A DNA stretch of 64,000 bases from Actinomycetospora lutea (GTDB lineage Bacteria; Actinomycetota; Actinomycetes; Mycobacteriales; Pseudonocardiaceae). Shown piece by piece: positions 39,086-48,476 of the stretch; position 1 is the stretch's first letter; each line of letters begins with the position of its first letter. The notes under the pieces are model-generated. The model saw only the letters and a program-made list of their open reading frames with translations. It was not told where the DNA came from and did not search any database. The position numbers and the translations under genes were made by a program. The stretch lies in NCBI RefSeq assembly GCF_028737205.1, contig NZ_JAQZAL010000022.1:1-64000 (forward strand). Reading direction: 5' to 3'.

Positions 39086-39664
39086 TCAGTTCTCGGTACG
39101 GCCGGCGCCGTACTTCTCCTGCAGCGCGGCCCAGCGAGGATCGATTCTCTCATGGGCCTCCCCGGACGGGACGAAGGCCCACGCCTCGGGGTCGGGCGAC
39201 TCCGGGCCCGGGCAGTCCTCGCGGCACAGCGGGGTGACGGACAGCTCGAGCAGGACCGCGTCGCGCACGGCCGGCTCCAGGTCGATGCGCTCGTCGACGA
39301 TCCGGCTGACCTCGTCGGAGTCCGTCGTGTCGTCGGTGACGGAGTCGGGGTAGGCGTAGAGCTCGGTGAGGTCGACGTCGACGTGGTCGGTGAACGGCTC
39401 GAGGCAGCGCGAGCACTCACCGCGCACGTCCGCCTGGACCGTGCCGGAGGCGAGCACGCCCTCCATCACCGACTCGAGGCGCAGGTCGAGGTGGATCGTC
39501 TCGCCGACGGGCACGCCGACCATGTCCAGCCCGAAGCCCTCGGGCGCCGCGACGTCGCGCCGCAGCGGCTTCATCTGGCCGGGCCTGCGCAGCAGTTCGC
39601 GCGCGACGTCGACCACCCAGGGGCTGGTCGCGTCGACGGTGGGGTGGGGCTTCTCGCTCGTCAT
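39086..39664 (-). CDS. YceD/DUF177-family protein
   Basis: Members of this family sit next to rpmF in most bacteria and are linked to 23S rRNA maturation. The product shows the typical CSRCLEPF cysteine pair, the acidic middle, [28 protein letters not shown], and [12 protein letters not shown]. The ATG at 39664 gives 192 residues; an upstream extension to 39712 is less likely. Confidence 0.93.
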   Translation of the reverse strand: MTSEKPHPTVDATSPWVVDVARELLRRPGQMKPLRRDVAAPEGFGLDMVGVPVGETIHLDLRLESVMEGVLASGTVQADVRGECSRCLEPFTDHVDVDLTELYAYPDSVTDDTTDSDEVSRIVDERIDLEPAVRDAVLLELSVTPLCREDCPGPESPDPEAWAFVPSGEAHERIDPRWAALQEKYGAGRTEN

Positions 39665-39735
39665 CTCTGGTCCCGACGGGGTAGCGCTCGGCGGCCGCAC
39701 GACGCGGCCCAACCGATCAGTCTACGCGAGCGGTC

Positions 39736-40497
39736 TCAGGCGCCGAGCCGCTCGCTCCACCGGCGCCAGCCCTCGCGCGGGGCGGCCTCGCGGGACTCGC
39801 CCTCCTCGTCGTCCCGGCCGCGTGGCGGTCCGGCGGCGGCAGGGCCGGTGGGGGCGTTCATGCGCAGCTGGTGGCGGTGGCGCCCGACGGTGTCGAGCAC
39901 CGACTCGAGCGTCTCGGAGAAGTCGGCGAGCGTGCCGTCGACGTAGTGGTCGCACTCGGCGCGGCGGCGGTCGGCCTCGTCGGTGGCGGCGTCGACGAGC
40001 CGCTCGGCCTCGACGTGCGCGGCCCGCGTGACCTCGTGCGCCTCGACGAGACGGGCCTGCTCGGCGCGCCCGTCGGCCACCGAGCGCTCGTAGTTCTGCC
40101 GGCCGGCCTCGACCATGCGCTCGGCCTCGGCCTCGGCGCGCTCGGTGAGCTCGGCGTACTCGCGGCGCCCGCGGCCCACCGTGCGCTCGGCCTCGTGCTC
40201 GGCCTCGGCGATCATCTGCTGGGCCTGCTCGCGGGCCTCGGCGAGCAGCCGGTCGGCCTCGACCTGCGCCTCGGTCCGCGCGCGCTCGGCCTCCTCGGTG
40301 GCGTCGGCGAGGAGCTTGTCGCGGTGGTCGAGGACGTCCTGCGCGTCGTCGAGCTCGCCCGGGATGGCCTCGCGGACGTCATCGAGCAGCTCGAGCACGT
40401 CGCCGCGCGGCACGACACAGCTGGTGGTCATGGGGAGCCCGCGCGCCTCTTCACAGAGGGTCACGAGCTCGTCGAGCGCCTCGAACACGCGGTACAC
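39736..40497 (-). CDS. SepIVA-like DivIVA-domain coiled-coil protein
   Basis: The protein starts YRVFEALDELVTLCEEARGLPMTT and continues VPRGDVLELLDDVREAIPGELDDAQDVLDHRD. As I recall the mycobacterial SepIVA sequence, this matches its N-terminus closely. A long Ala/Glu/Arg coiled coil (residues 55-210) with periodic spacing follows. SepIVA acts in septation and pole growth in mycobacteria. The GTG at 40497 fits the family N-terminus; a start at 40524 is possible and neither has a clear ribosome binding site. The order sepIVA-DUF177-rpmF-rnc is conserved. Confidence 0.85.
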   Translation of the reverse strand: MYRVFEALDELVTLCEEARGLPMTTSCVVPRGDVLELLDDVREAIPGELDDAQDVLDHRDKLLADATEEAERARTEAQVEADRLLAEAREQAQQMIAEAEHEAERTVGRGRREYAELTERAEAEAERMVEAGRQNYERSVADGRAEQARLVEAHEVTRAAHVEAERLVDAATDEADRRRAECDHYVDGTLADFSETLESVLDTVGRHRHQLRMNAPTGPAAAGPPRGRDDEEGESREAAPREGWRRWSERLGA

Positions 40498-40621
40498 GGG
40501 GGTGAGTGTGCCGCCGCCGGTCACGGCGGCCGGGGATTCGCCCTGCCCGTCGGCGTGTCGCGGGGAGACGGAGCAGACAGGGGAGCACGCCGAGAGGGGG
40601 AGCTCGACCCATCGGGTCTGC

Positions 40622-41095
40622 TCAGCCCAGGCGGTCGAGCAGGCGGCGGTGCACCTCGGGGTCCAGGAACGCCGCGACGTCCCCGCCCCCGCGCGCGACC
40701 TCCTTGACCAGCGAGCTCGACACGTAGGAGTACCGCGGGTCGGTGATGAGGAAGACCGAGTCGACCCCGGTCTGGTGGCGGTTCATCTGCGCCATCGGCT
40801 CCTCGAAGCCGAAGTCGGTCGACGAGCGCAGGCCCTTGACCAGCGCGGCGGCGCCGATCGCGGTGCAGTAGTCGACGACCAGGCCCTCGAACGCGTCGGT
40901 GCGGACGTTGTCGAGGCCCGCGAGGGACGTGGCGAGCAGCTCGCGGCGCTCGTCGACGGTGAACAGGCCCTGCTTGACCGGGTTGACCGCGACCGCGACG
41001 ACCACCTCGTCGAACAGCGCCGCGGCCCGGGTGACGACGTCGACGTGCCCGAGCGTCACGGGATCGAACGAGCCGGGGCAGACCGCGATCGCCAT
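40622..41095 (-). CDS. coaD: Phosphopantetheine adenylyltransferase
   Basis: CoaD makes dephospho-CoA from phosphopantetheine and ATP. The T/HxGH motif is in [16 protein letters not shown], followed by [19 protein letters not shown] and the C-terminal [18 protein letters not shown]. The ATG at 41095 gives 157 residues, standard length. An alternative ATG lies at 41107. It is divergent from a GNAT gene with 27 bases between. Confidence 0.96.
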   Translation of the reverse strand: MAIAVCPGSFDPVTLGHVDVVTRAAALFDEVVVAVAVNPVKQGLFTVDERRELLATSLAGLDNVRTDAFEGLVVDYCTAIGAAALVKGLRSSTDFGFEEPMAQMNRHQTGVDSVFLITDPRYSYVSSSLVKEVARGGGDVAAFLDPEVHRRLLDRLG

Positions 41096-41122
41096 GGTCG
41101 CGATCATCGCAGAGGCGGCACC

Positions 41123-41794
41123 ATGCGCTGCGTGGACGCCGACCTCCTGCGCGCCGACCTGGCGGCGCTCTACCCGCAGTACGGGCTGCGCGTGGCGCAC
41201 CGAGGCACCGTCCTGCTCGCGCCGACCGACGAGGAGCTGCTCGAGCTCGCCGACATCGTCGCCGAGCCCGGCGGCATCGTGGCGCCGGGCCGCGCCGGGG
41301 AGCTCCTGGGCTGGCCCGAGGACGACGGCGCCGTGGCCGCCCGCCGGTTCCTCGAGTGGGCGTGGCGGCTGCGCGAGACGCCGTCGGCCGCGCGCTGGCG
41401 GGCCCCGCTCGCGGTGCTCGACGGGGGCCGGGCGCTCGGGCTCGCCGTGCTGGCCCACGAGCTCGACGACCCCGCGGGCACCGTGCGCACCTCGTCCTGG
41501 CTCGCGCGCGCCGAGCAGGGCCGCGGCCTCGGGCGGCGCGTGCGGCTGATGCTGCTGGAGCTGGCGTTCGGGCCGCTCGGCATGGCGCGCGCGGTCACCG
41601 CGGCCGCCGAGGGGAACGCCGCCTCGCGCCGCGTCAGCGCCGCCTGCGGCTACCGCGAGACCCATCGCGAGACCGGCACCGACGGGGTCGTCGAGGTGCA
41701 CGCGGCGGTGACCCCGGCGGCGTGGCGCCGGAAGCGCCTCCGGGACGTCGAGGTCGAGGGCGCCGACGCGTTCCTGGCGGCGATCAGCGGGTGA
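41123..41794 (+). CDS. GNAT-family N-acetyltransferase
   Basis: The 223-residue protein shows the acetyl-CoA loop [26 protein letters not shown] and a following [19 protein letters not shown], the pattern of RimJ/RimL-like GNAT enzymes. The substrate is unknown. The ATG has GAGG upstream. Its stop is 3 bases from that of the convergent lipoprotein gene. Confidence 0.83.
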   Translation: MRCVDADLLRADLAALYPQYGLRVAHRGTVLLAPTDEELLELADIVAEPGGIVAPGRAGELLGWPEDDGAVAARRFLEWAWRLRETPSAARWRAPLAVLDGGRALGLAVLAHELDDPAGTVRTSSWLARAEQGRGLGRRVRLMLLELAFGPLGMARAVTAAAEGNAASRRVSAACGYRETHRETGTDGVVEVHAAVTPAAWRRKRLRDVEVEGADAFLAAISG

Positions 41795-41797
41795 CCG

Positions 41798-42160
41798 TCA
41801 GGTCGTGAAGGCCGTGACCGTCAGCTCGCCGGGCCCGGTCCGGACCTCGCGGACGACGATCGCGCCGTCGGGGTTGGCGACGCGCTGCTGGGTCCCGTCG
41901 GCGGGCAGCCCCGAGGCGGTCCGCCAGGTCGATCCGGCGGGCAGCCGCACGGCGAGCACCACCTGGGTGTCGATGCCCCCCTGGGTCTCGAGGCGGGTGA
42001 CGGCCGCGTCCGGGGGCAGCGGGGCGAGCGCGGCGAAGCGCAGGGCCCGGTCGACCTGCTCCGCGCTCGGCGGGCCGGCGGGCACGCGCTCGACCCCGGG
42101 CCCGCACGCCGCCAGCACCAGGTGCAGGGCCAGGAGCCCACCGAGGGCGGTCCACCGCAC
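41798..42160 (-). CDS. Small lipoprotein of unknown function
   Basis: The 120-residue product begins with a lipoprotein signal (LGGLLALHLVLAAC) and continues as a beta-rich domain of about 90 residues (AVTRLETQGGIDTQVVLAVRLPAGSTW, DGAIVVREVRTGPGELTVTAF). I do not recognise the family. The GTG at 42160 starts the signal peptide. The outer-face location follows from the lipobox. Confidence 0.72.
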   Translation of the reverse strand: MRWTALGGLLALHLVLAACGPGVERVPAGPPSAEQVDRALRFAALAPLPPDAAVTRLETQGGIDTQVVLAVRLPAGSTWRTASGLPADGTQQRVANPDGAIVVREVRTGPGELTVTAFTT

Positions 42161-42290
42161 GCGGCGATGCTGTCAGAGCTGGCCAGCGGGGGTCGTGCTG
42201 GGCCGTCGGGCGGGGCCGGCTGGGCCGACCGGGCCCGTTTCCCGGAAGGTCCCCGCGGAGCATCCTCCGGGCACCGAGCAGGAGGTACGC

Positions 42291-43244
42291 ATGGCTGACG
42301 GTCCCCCGCGCCGCACGCGACGGACGAGCACCCCGACCGGCGACACCGACGACGGAGCCGGGCGCTCCGAGGAGCGGCCCGCGCGGCGCGCATCCGGCAG
42401 CACGAGCAGGCGCCCGGAGGGTGGGCGCGGCGAGGCCGGCGGCCGGCCCGACGTCTACCTCGACGTGCCCAAGCTCGAGGTCGAGCACATCGGGCTCAAG
42501 GTGCAGGACCTGCGCGCGAAGGTCTCGCTGCAGGCCGAGGTGCTCAACCTGCTCAAGCTCAACGTCGGCGTCGACGCCCAGCTGGGCTCGGTCGAGCTGG
42601 AGATCGACGGCGTCCAGGCCGAGGCCACGCTGAAGGTCCGCCTCGACGAGGTCGCGCGGATCATCGACCGGGTCCTCGACACGATCGATCGCAACCCGCA
42701 GATCATCGAGACGATCGCGCGGACCGCGCAGGACGCCGTCCGCGAGGTCGGGTCGGGTGTCGGCGAGGCGGTCGGCGAGGTCGGGAGCGCCGCCGGGGAC
42801 GCGGTCGGGCAGATCGGCGGCGCCGCCGGGTCGGCGGTCGGCGAGCTCGGCAGCTCCGTCGGCGACGCCGCCGGCGACGCGGTCGGCAGCGTCGGCGAGG
42901 CGGCCGCGGACGCCACGAGCGAGGTGGGCGACACCGTCCAGGACGTCGCCGGCACCGCCACCGAGGCCGTCGGCGACGCGACCGGCGCGGTCGCCGGGGA
43001 GTCCGGCGACGGGGAGTCCGACGGCGGGGGTTCCGACGGCGGGGGTTCCGGCGGAGGCTCCGAGGAGCAGGCGCCGAAGGCCGTCCGGCGGCGCCGCTCG
43101 TCCCGGAAGTCCTCCGACGACGGGGACGGCGACGAGGAGGGCTCGTCACCGCAGGGCTCGTCGTCGAAGAACTCGTCGTCGACGGACACGTCGCGGCGCG
43201 GTTCGTCGGCCCGTCCACGCCCCGCGCGGCGGACGACGGGGTGA
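42291..43244 (+). CDS. Low-complexity protein with conserved-looking core and amphipathic repeats
   Basis: The ATG has AGGAGG 6 bases upstream; the product is 317 residues in four parts. Residues 1-52 are basic and disordered. Residues 54-140 form a compact domain (DVYLDVPKLEVEHIGLKV, VSLQAEVLNLLKLNVGVDAQ, LKVRLDEVARIIDRVLDTI). Residues 145-235 repeat a Gly/Ala/Val/Asp unit of about 11 residues (GDAVGQIGGAAGSAVGELG), which could form amphipathic helices that coat a membrane or polymer. The C-terminus is Gly/Ser- and Arg-rich. I do not recognise it by name. It overlaps the next gene in a GTGA. Confidence 0.75.
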   Translation: MADGPPRRTRRTSTPTGDTDDGAGRSEERPARRASGSTSRRPEGGRGEAGGRPDVYLDVPKLEVEHIGLKVQDLRAKVSLQAEVLNLLKLNVGVDAQLGSVELEIDGVQAEATLKVRLDEVARIIDRVLDTIDRNPQIIETIARTAQDAVREVGSGVGEAVGEVGSAAGDAVGQIGGAAGSAVGELGSSVGDAAGDAVGSVGEAAADATSEVGDTVQDVAGTATEAVGDATGAVAGESGDGESDGGGSDGGGSGGGSEEQAPKAVRRRRSSRKSSDDGDGDEEGSSPQGSSSKNSSSTDTSRRGSSARPRPARRTTG

Positions 43245-43459
43245 GCGAGGACCGCGCCCCCGACATCGAGTTCCGCGCCTCGGTGCGGGCCCGGAGGCTG
43301 CGCTTCGACGAGGAGCCCGACGTCCGGATCGAGGCCACGCGCTCCGGGAGCCGGCGCACCAACCTCCCGAACGAGGTCCGCGCGCACGTGACCTACGAGG
43401 ACGTGCAGGTCGACGCGGCAATCCTGTCCTGGATCGACACGCCCGACGAGCCGACCTGA
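43241..43459 (+). CDS. 72-residue beta-rich protein coupled to the preceding gene
   Basis: The GTG lies inside the stop of the preceding gene (GTGA), so translation is coupled. The product has alternating hydrophobic residues typical of beta-strands (IEFRASVRARRLRF, DVRIEATRSG, EVRAHVTYEDVQVDAAILSWI) and no known domain. A bidirectional terminator follows 3 bases after its stop. Confidence 0.72.
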   Translation: MSEDRAPDIEFRASVRARRLRFDEEPDVRIEATRSGSRRTNLPNEVRAHVTYEDVQVDAAILSWIDTPDEPT

Positions 43460-43462
43460 CGG

Positions 43463-43497
43463 CTCCGGGCGGCCGGCCCGGCGCCGGCCGCCCGGAG
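43463..43497. terminator. Bidirectional terminator between convergent genes
   Basis: Perfect 15-bp GC arms (43463-43477 and 43483-43497) enclose 5 bases. It lies between the stop at 43459 on the plus strand and the one at 43505 on the minus strand, so it can serve both. Confidence 0.8.
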
Positions 43498-43504
43498 GGG
43501 TCGG

Positions 43505-44224
43505 TCAGCTGGTCGACCCCGACGTGCTCCGCCGCCGCGGCGAGCGCGGGCGCGGCGGCTCGTCCGTCCCGGACTCCGTCCGGCGTCGCCGCCCGCTCCG
43601 TGCCGGCGCCGTCTCCTCCTCCGACGACGCCGGGGACTCGCCGGACTCGCCGGACCGGCCCCGACCGCCCCGGCGCAGGTGGAACCTCTCGGCGAGCCCC
43701 TGGCGCTGCTCCTCCTCGCCGGTCTCCTCGGCCTCGTCGTCGACCTCGTCCTCGACCTCGTCCTCGACCTGGTCGTCGACCTGGCCGTCGACCTCGTCCT
43801 CGAGGTCCTCGTCGTCAGCCTCGTCCTCGACGTCCTCGACGTCCTCGACGTCCTCGACGTCCTCGACGTCCTCGACGTCCGCCTCGTCCTCCACCTCGAC
43901 GTCCGCCTCGTCCTCGACCTCGAGGTCGTCGGCGTCCTCGTCCTCGGCGTCCGCCTCGTCCTCCACCTCGAGGTCGTCGGCGTCCTCGACGTCTTCGACG
44001 TCTTCGACCTCGTCGTCCTCGACCTCGTCGTCGACGTCCTCCGCGGGCAGGTCGTCGGACCCGTCGTCGAGCTCGTCCCGGTCGACCGCCTCGTCCGGCT
44101 CCTCGCTCCGGCCGGCGTCGCGCGCCGGCGTCTCCTCGGTCGTGATGTCGATCCGCACCGTGCGGCCGCCGATGACGACGGACCCGTGCAGGTCGATCGA
44201 TTCGATGCCCAGCGCTTCGGTCAT
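43505..44224 (-). CDS. Acidic Asp/Glu/Val repeat protein with small N-terminal domain
   Basis: The ATG at 44224 gives 239 residues. Residues 5-30 (LGIESIDLHGSVVIGGRTVRIDITTEE in part) look like beta-strands. Residues 40-170 are almost only Asp, Glu, Val and Ala, including runs of Asp-Val-Glu, giving a very strong negative charge. The C-terminus is Arg/Ser/Pro-rich and basic. No family is recognised. It faces the operon at 42291-43459 across a shared terminator, and its charge would suit binding the basic tails of the 317-residue protein; that is inference. The longer frame to 44422 is unlikely. Confidence 0.72.
   Translation of the reverse strand: MTEALGIESIDLHGSVVIGGRTVRIDITTEETPARDAGRSEEPDEAVDRDELDDGSDDLPAEDVDDEVEDDEVEDVEDVEDADDLEVEDEADAEDEDADDLEVEDEADVEVEDEADVEDVEDVEDVEDVEDVEDEADDEDLEDEVDGQVDDQVEDEVEDEVDDEAEETGEEEQRQGLAERFHLRRGGRGRSGESGESPASSEEETAPARSGRRRRTESGTDEPPRPRSPRRRSTSGSTS
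43823..43876. repeat. 9-bp tandem repeat in the acidic protein gene
   Basis: Six consecutive copies of gtcctcgac, encoding Val-Glu-Asp units on the minus strand. Degenerate copies continue on both sides. Repeat slippage would change protein length without a frameshift. Confidence 0.9.
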
Positions 44225-44559
44225 GGGGTGGTGGTCCTTCCGGGGGTGCCGGACGTCGCTGTCCGTCGCTCGGGACGGGCGGGCCGCGGTGCTCGACCCG
44301 TCGTCGGGGAGCCCGGTCTTCCCCGGTCGTGGGCGCCCGACGCGACGTTCAGGGCCCCCACGGCGAAGTGGCTCCGAGCGGCGCAGCGCATGCCGCCCAC
44401 CACCGCACCGCTCTGCGCCCACCGTCGTGGCGCCGGCCGTCCGATCGGCTCGGGACGGCCCTGACGCCGACCGACCCGCGGCGTGTCGCGTGGCGAGGAT
44501 GTGGCGATCCTGGCGTCACACGCCAGCGATGCCGCATCGCTCGCACCGCCGTGCCGAAG
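44225..44559. other. Intergenic region before the acidic protein gene
   Basis: About 335 bases. It holds AAGGA in front of the acidic gene start and the second copy of the dyad repeat (44481-44548) beside the rsmD stop. I see no convincing gene in it; two short frames cross it without protein character. Confidence 0.6.
44481..44548 (+). repeat. Interspersed 68-bp dyad repeat, copy 2
   Basis: Nearly identical to the minus strand of 3812-3879, differing mainly in the loop (CAC here against CTG) and near position 44490. The central arms CTGGCGT/ACGCCAG are kept. It begins 12 bases beyond the rsmD stop and could act as that gene's terminator. Confidence 0.85.
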
Positions 44560-45099
44560 TCAACCCCGGGCGGTCGCGAGGTACAGCGTCGTCTCGCCGT
44601 AGGTCCGGGGGTCGTCGGGCTCGAGGCCGTCGGGCCACGCCGGCGCCGGCGAGCGGGAATCGCGCTCGACCACGACGACGGCGCCCGCGCGCATCCAGCG
44701 GGGCACGCGCGCCAGGACGCCGTCGACGGGGTCCTGGTACGGCGGGTCGACGAAGACGAGGTCGACCGGCCCCGGTGTCTTCCTCAGGTACGCCTCGACC
44801 GCGCTCCGGCGCACGAGCGCGCCGTGCACGCCGGCGACGCCCACGTTGCTCTGGATCACCGCGCACGCCCGGGGGTCGCGCTCGACGAGGATCGCCGTGG
44901 ACGCCCCGCGCGAGAGCGCCTCGATCCCGAGCGCGCCGGACCCCGCGTAGAGGTCGAGGACCTCGGCGTCCTCGATCGCCCCGCGGGCCTCGAGCGCCGA
45001 GAACAGGGCCTCGCGGACCCGGTCGGTGCTCGGGCGGGTGCCCGTCGGCGGCACGGCGATCTGCCGCCCGCCGGCCGTGCCGCCGATGATCCGGGTCAC
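44560..45099 (-). CDS. rsmD: 16S rRNA (guanine-966-N2)-methyltransferase
   Basis: The 179-residue product starts TRIIGGTAGGRQIAVPPTGTRPSTDRVREALF, has the S-adenosylmethionine motif DLYAGSGALGIEALSRGA and the catalytic VFVDPPYQDP. The GTG at 45099 overlaps the pyc stop in a GTGA. In actinomycetes rsmD usually lies next to coaD; here the order has been broken by the accessory block 41123-44224. Confidence 0.95.
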   Translation of the reverse strand: MTRIIGGTAGGRQIAVPPTGTRPSTDRVREALFSALEARGAIEDAEVLDLYAGSGALGIEALSRGASTAILVERDPRACAVIQSNVGVAGVHGALVRRSAVEAYLRKTPGPVDLVFVDPPYQDPVDGVLARVPRWMRAGAVVVVERDSRSPAPAWPDGLEPDDPRTYGETTLYLATARG

Positions 45100-48000
45100 G
45101 AGGACAGGACGACCACGAGGTCCCCGCCCTCGACCTGCTGGACCGCACCGATCGCGAGGCGCTCGACGGTGCCCGCCGTGGGCGCGGTGATCGAGGCCTC
45201 CATCTTCATCGCCTCGATCGTCGCCACGGTCGCCCCGGCCTCGACGCGGTCGCCCTCGTCGACCTGCAGCGTGACCACCCCGGCGAACGGCGCCGGCACG
45301 TGGCCCGGATTGCTGCGGTCGGCCTTCTCGGCGGCCTTGACGTCGGTGTCGACCGCACGGTCGCGCACCGACAGCGGCCGCAGCTGGCCGTTGAGCGACA
45401 TCAGCACGGTGCGCATCCCGCGCTCGTCGGGCTCGGAGATCGCCTGGAGCTCGATGAGCAGCTGCACGCCGGTGTCGATGTCGACCGCGTACTCGCGCTC
45501 GGACTCCAGCCCGTAGAAGAACTCCTGGCTGCGCAGCACCGAGGTGTCGCCGTAGGACTGGCGGTGCTCGCGGAAGTCCTTGGTCGGCCCGGGGAAGAGC
45601 AGGTCGTTGAGGGTCGCGGCCCGGTCGGCCTCGAGGCCCTTGCGCTCGTCGTCGGTGAGCTCCGCGAGCCCCGGACGCTCGGTCCGGCCCTCCAGGGCGC
45701 GCGTGCGCAGCGGCTCGGGCCAGCCGCCGGGCGGGTCGCCCAGCTCGCCGCGCAGGAAGCCGATCACCGAGTCGGGGATGTCGAACTTGGAAGGCTCGGC
45801 CTCGAACGCCGCCGGGTCGACCCCGGCCCCCACGAAGTGCAGGGCCAGGTCGCCGACGACCTTCGACGACGGGGTGACCTTCACCAGGTGCCCGAGCATC
45901 CGGTCGGCGGCCGCGTAGGCGTCCTCGACCTGCTCGAAGCGGTCGCCGAGCCCGAGCGCGACGGCCTGCTGGCGCAGGTTCGACAGCTGCCCGCCGGGGA
46001 TCTCGTGGTGGTAGACGCGCCCGGTCGGCGACGCGAGCCCGGCCTCGAACGGCGCGTACACCTTGCGCACGAGCTCCCAGTAGGGCTCGAGCGCGTTGAC
46101 GGCGTCGAGCGAGAGCCCGGTCGGGCGGTCGCTGTGGTCGGTGGCCGCGACCAGCGCGGACAGCGAGGGCTGCGACGTCGTGCCCGCCATCGAGGCGACC
46201 GCGGCGTCCACGGCGTCGACCCCGGCGTCGATCGCCGCGGTCAGCGTCGCGAGCTGGCCGCCGGCGGTGTCGTGGGTGTGCAGGTGCACGGGGAGGTCGA
46301 AGCGCTCGCGCAGGGCGGTGACGAGCGTGCGCGCCGCCGGCGGGCGCAGCAGGCCCGCCATGTCCTTGATCGCCAGGACGTGCGCGCCCGCGTCGACGAT
46401 CTGCTCGGCGAGGCGCAGGTAGTAGTCCAGGGTGTAGAGCTTCTCCCCCGGGTCGGAGAGGTCGCCGGTGTAGCAGAGCGCCACCTCGGCCACCGCGCCG
46501 CCGGACGCGCGGACGGCGTCGATCGCCGGGCGCATCTGCCCCACGTCGTTGAGCGCGTCGAAGATCCGGAAGATGTCGATGCCCACCCGGGCGGCCTCGG
46601 CGACGAACGCGTCGGTGACCTCGGTCGGGTAGGGCGTGTAGCCGACGGTGTTGCGCCCGCGCAGCAGCATCTGCAGGCACAGGTTGGGGACGGCCTGGCG
46701 CAGGCGCGCGAGGCGCTCCCACGGGTCCTCGGCGAGGAAGCGCAGCGCGACGTCGTAGGTCGCGCCGCCCCAGCACTCGAGCGAGAGCAGCTCGGGGGTG
46801 GTGCGGGCGACGTGCGGCGCGACATCGATGAGGTCGCGGGTGCGCACGCGGGTGGCGAGCAGCGACTGGTGCGCGTCGCGGAAGGTGGTGTCGGTGACCG
46901 GGACGCTCGTCTGCTCGCGCAGCCAGGACGCGAAGCCCTCGGGCCCGAGCTCGCCGAGCCGCTGCCGCGAGCCGTCCGGCGGCGCCGTGGTCAGGTCGAC
47001 CGCGGGCAGCTTCTCGCGCGCGTCGACCAGGCGCGGGGGCTCGCCGTAGGGCTTGTTGACGGTGATGTCGGCCAGGTAGGTCATCAGGCGGGTGCCGCGG
47101 TCGGCGGGGGCCCGCGCCGCGAGCAGGTCGGGGTGCTCGGCGATGAAGCTCGTCGTCACCCGGCCCTCGCGGAAGTCCGGTTCGTCGAGCAGGGCCATGA
47201 GGAACGGGATGTTGGTGGCGACGCCGCGCACGCGGAACTCGGCGAGCGCGCGGCGGGCCCGGCGCACCGCGGTGGTGAAGTCGCGCCCGCGGCACGTGAC
47301 CTTGACCAGCAGGGAGTCGAAGTGCGCGCTGATCTCGGCGCCGGCGTACGCGGTGCCGCCGTCGAGCCGCACGCCCGACCCGGACGCCGAGCGGTAGGCC
47401 GAGATCATCCCGATGTCGGGCCGGAACTCGTTGGCCGGGTCCTCGGTGGTGATCCGGCACTGGATGGCGAACCCGTGCAGGGCCACCGTGTCCTGCGAGA
47501 GCTCCAGGTCGGCGAGCGTGGCCCCCGCCGCGATGCGCATCTGGGAACCGACGAGGTCGACGTCGGCGACCTCCTCGGTGACCGTGTGCTCCACCTGGAT
47601 GCGCGGGTTCATCTCGATGAAGTGGTGGTGGCCCTCGCCGTCGAGCAGGAACTCGACGGTGCCCGCGTTGACGTAGCCGATCGCCTCGGCGAACTTCACC
47701 GCGTCCGCGCAGATGCGCTCGCGCAGCTCGGGGCCCAGGTGCGGCGCGGGCGCGATCTCGACGACCTTCTGGTGGCGCCGCTGCACCGAGCAGTCGCGCT
47801 CGAAGAGGTGCATCACGTGCCCGTCGCCGTCGGCGAGGATCTGCACCTCGATGTGCCGCGGGTCGACCACGGCCTGCTCGAGGATCACGGTGGCGTCGCC
47901 GAACGCGCTCGACGCCTCGTTCATCGCGGCCGCCACGGCGTCGCGCATGCCGCCGTGCTCCTGCACGAGCCGCATGCCGCGCCCGCCGCCGCCCGCGACG

Positions 48001-48476
48001 GCCTTGACGAACACCGGGTAGGTCATCGACTCCGCGGCCGCGAGCAGGGTGTCGAGGTCGTCGGACGGGTCGGACGAGTCGAGCACCGGGACCCCGGCCT
48101 CGCGGGCGGCGGCGACGGCCCGGTGCTTGTTGCCGGCCATCGCGAGCACGCGCGGGGGCGGGCCGATGAAGGTGATGCCCGCCTGCTCGCACGCGGTGGC
48201 GAGCCCCGGGTTCTCGGAGAGGAACCCGTAGCCGGGATAGACCGCGTCGGCGCCCGAGCGCCGGGCGGCCTCGATGATCTCCTCGATGGAGAGGTACGCG
48301 CGGACGGGGTGGCCGACCTCGCCGATCTGGTAGGCCTCGTCGGCCTTGAGACGGTGCTCGGAGTTGCGGTCCTCGTGCGGGAACACGGCGACGGTGGCCG
48401 CACCCAGCTCGTAGGCGGCCCGGAAGGCCCGGATCGCGATCTCGCCACGGTTGGCGACGAGCACCTTGCGGAACAT
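45096..48476 (-). CDS. pyc: Pyruvate carboxylase
   Basis: Pyc fixes bicarbonate onto pyruvate to refill oxaloacetate. The 1126-residue protein has a biotin carboxylase domain (residues 1-450; KAVAGGGGRGMRL, EMNPRIQVEHTVTEEV), a carboxyltransferase barrel (about 530-800; DTTFRDAHQSLLATR, HLHTHDTAGG), the allosteric region and a biotinyl domain with EAMKM, biotin Lys at 1091. pyc next to rsmD is common in actinomycetes, which use it as a main anaplerotic enzyme. A start codon at 48476 gives the standard MFRKVLVANRGEIA. Confidence 0.97.
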   Translation of the reverse strand: MFRKVLVANRGEIAIRAFRAAYELGAATVAVFPHEDRNSEHRLKADEAYQIGEVGHPVRAYLSIEEIIEAARRSGADAVYPGYGFLSENPGLATACEQAGITFIGPPPRVLAMAGNKHRAVAAAREAGVPVLDSSDPSDDLDTLLAAAESMTYPVFVKAVAGGGGRGMRLVQEHGGMRDAVAAAMNEASSAFGDATVILEQAVVDPRHIEVQILADGDGHVMHLFERDCSVQRRHQKVVEIAPAPHLGPELRERICADAVKFAEAIGYVNAGTVEFLLDGEGHHHFIEMNPRIQVEHTVTEEVADVDLVGSQMRIAAGATLADLELSQDTVALHGFAIQCRITTEDPANEFRPDIGMISAYRSASGSGVRLDGGTAYAGAEISAHFDSLLVKVTCRGRDFTTAVRRARRALAEFRVRGVATNIPFLMALLDEPDFREGRVTTSFIAEHPDLLAARAPADRGTRLMTYLADITVNKPYGEPPRLVDAREKLPAVDLTTAPPDGSRQRLGELGPEGFASWLREQTSVPVTDTTFRDAHQSLLATRVRTRDLIDVAPHVARTTPELLSLECWGGATYDVALRFLAEDPWERLARLRQAVPNLCLQMLLRGRNTVGYTPYPTEVTDAFVAEAARVGIDIFRIFDALNDVGQMRPAIDAVRASGGAVAEVALCYTGDLSDPGEKLYTLDYYLRLAEQIVDAGAHVLAIKDMAGLLRPPAARTLVTALRERFDLPVHLHTHDTAGGQLATLTAAIDAGVDAVDAAVASMAGTTSQPSLSALVAATDHSDRPTGLSLDAVNALEPYWELVRKVYAPFEAGLASPTGRVYHHEIPGGQLSNLRQQAVALGLGDRFEQVEDAYAAADRMLGHLVKVTPSSKVVGDLALHFVGAGVDPAAFEAEPSKFDIPDSVIGFLRGELGDPPGGWPEPLRTRALEGRTERPGLAELTDDERKGLEADRAATLNDLLFPGPTKDFREHRQSYGDTSVLRSQEFFYGLESEREYAVDIDTGVQLLIELQAISEPDERGMRTVLMSLNGQLRPLSVRDRAVDTDVKAAEKADRSNPGHVPAPFAGVVTLQVDEGDRVEAGATVATIEAMKMEASITAPTAGTVERLAIGAVQQVEGGDLVVVLSS

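Noticed and set aside
42291-43459. Gas vesicle cluster
   Set aside because: The small repetitive proteins raised the idea, but no GvpA-like sequence or other gvp gene is present.
43679-44464. Plus-strand frame rich in Leu, Val and Asp that looks like a membrane protein
   Set aside because: It is the antisense reading of the Asp/Glu/Val repeat gene; the repeat DNA alone creates the hydrophobic pattern.
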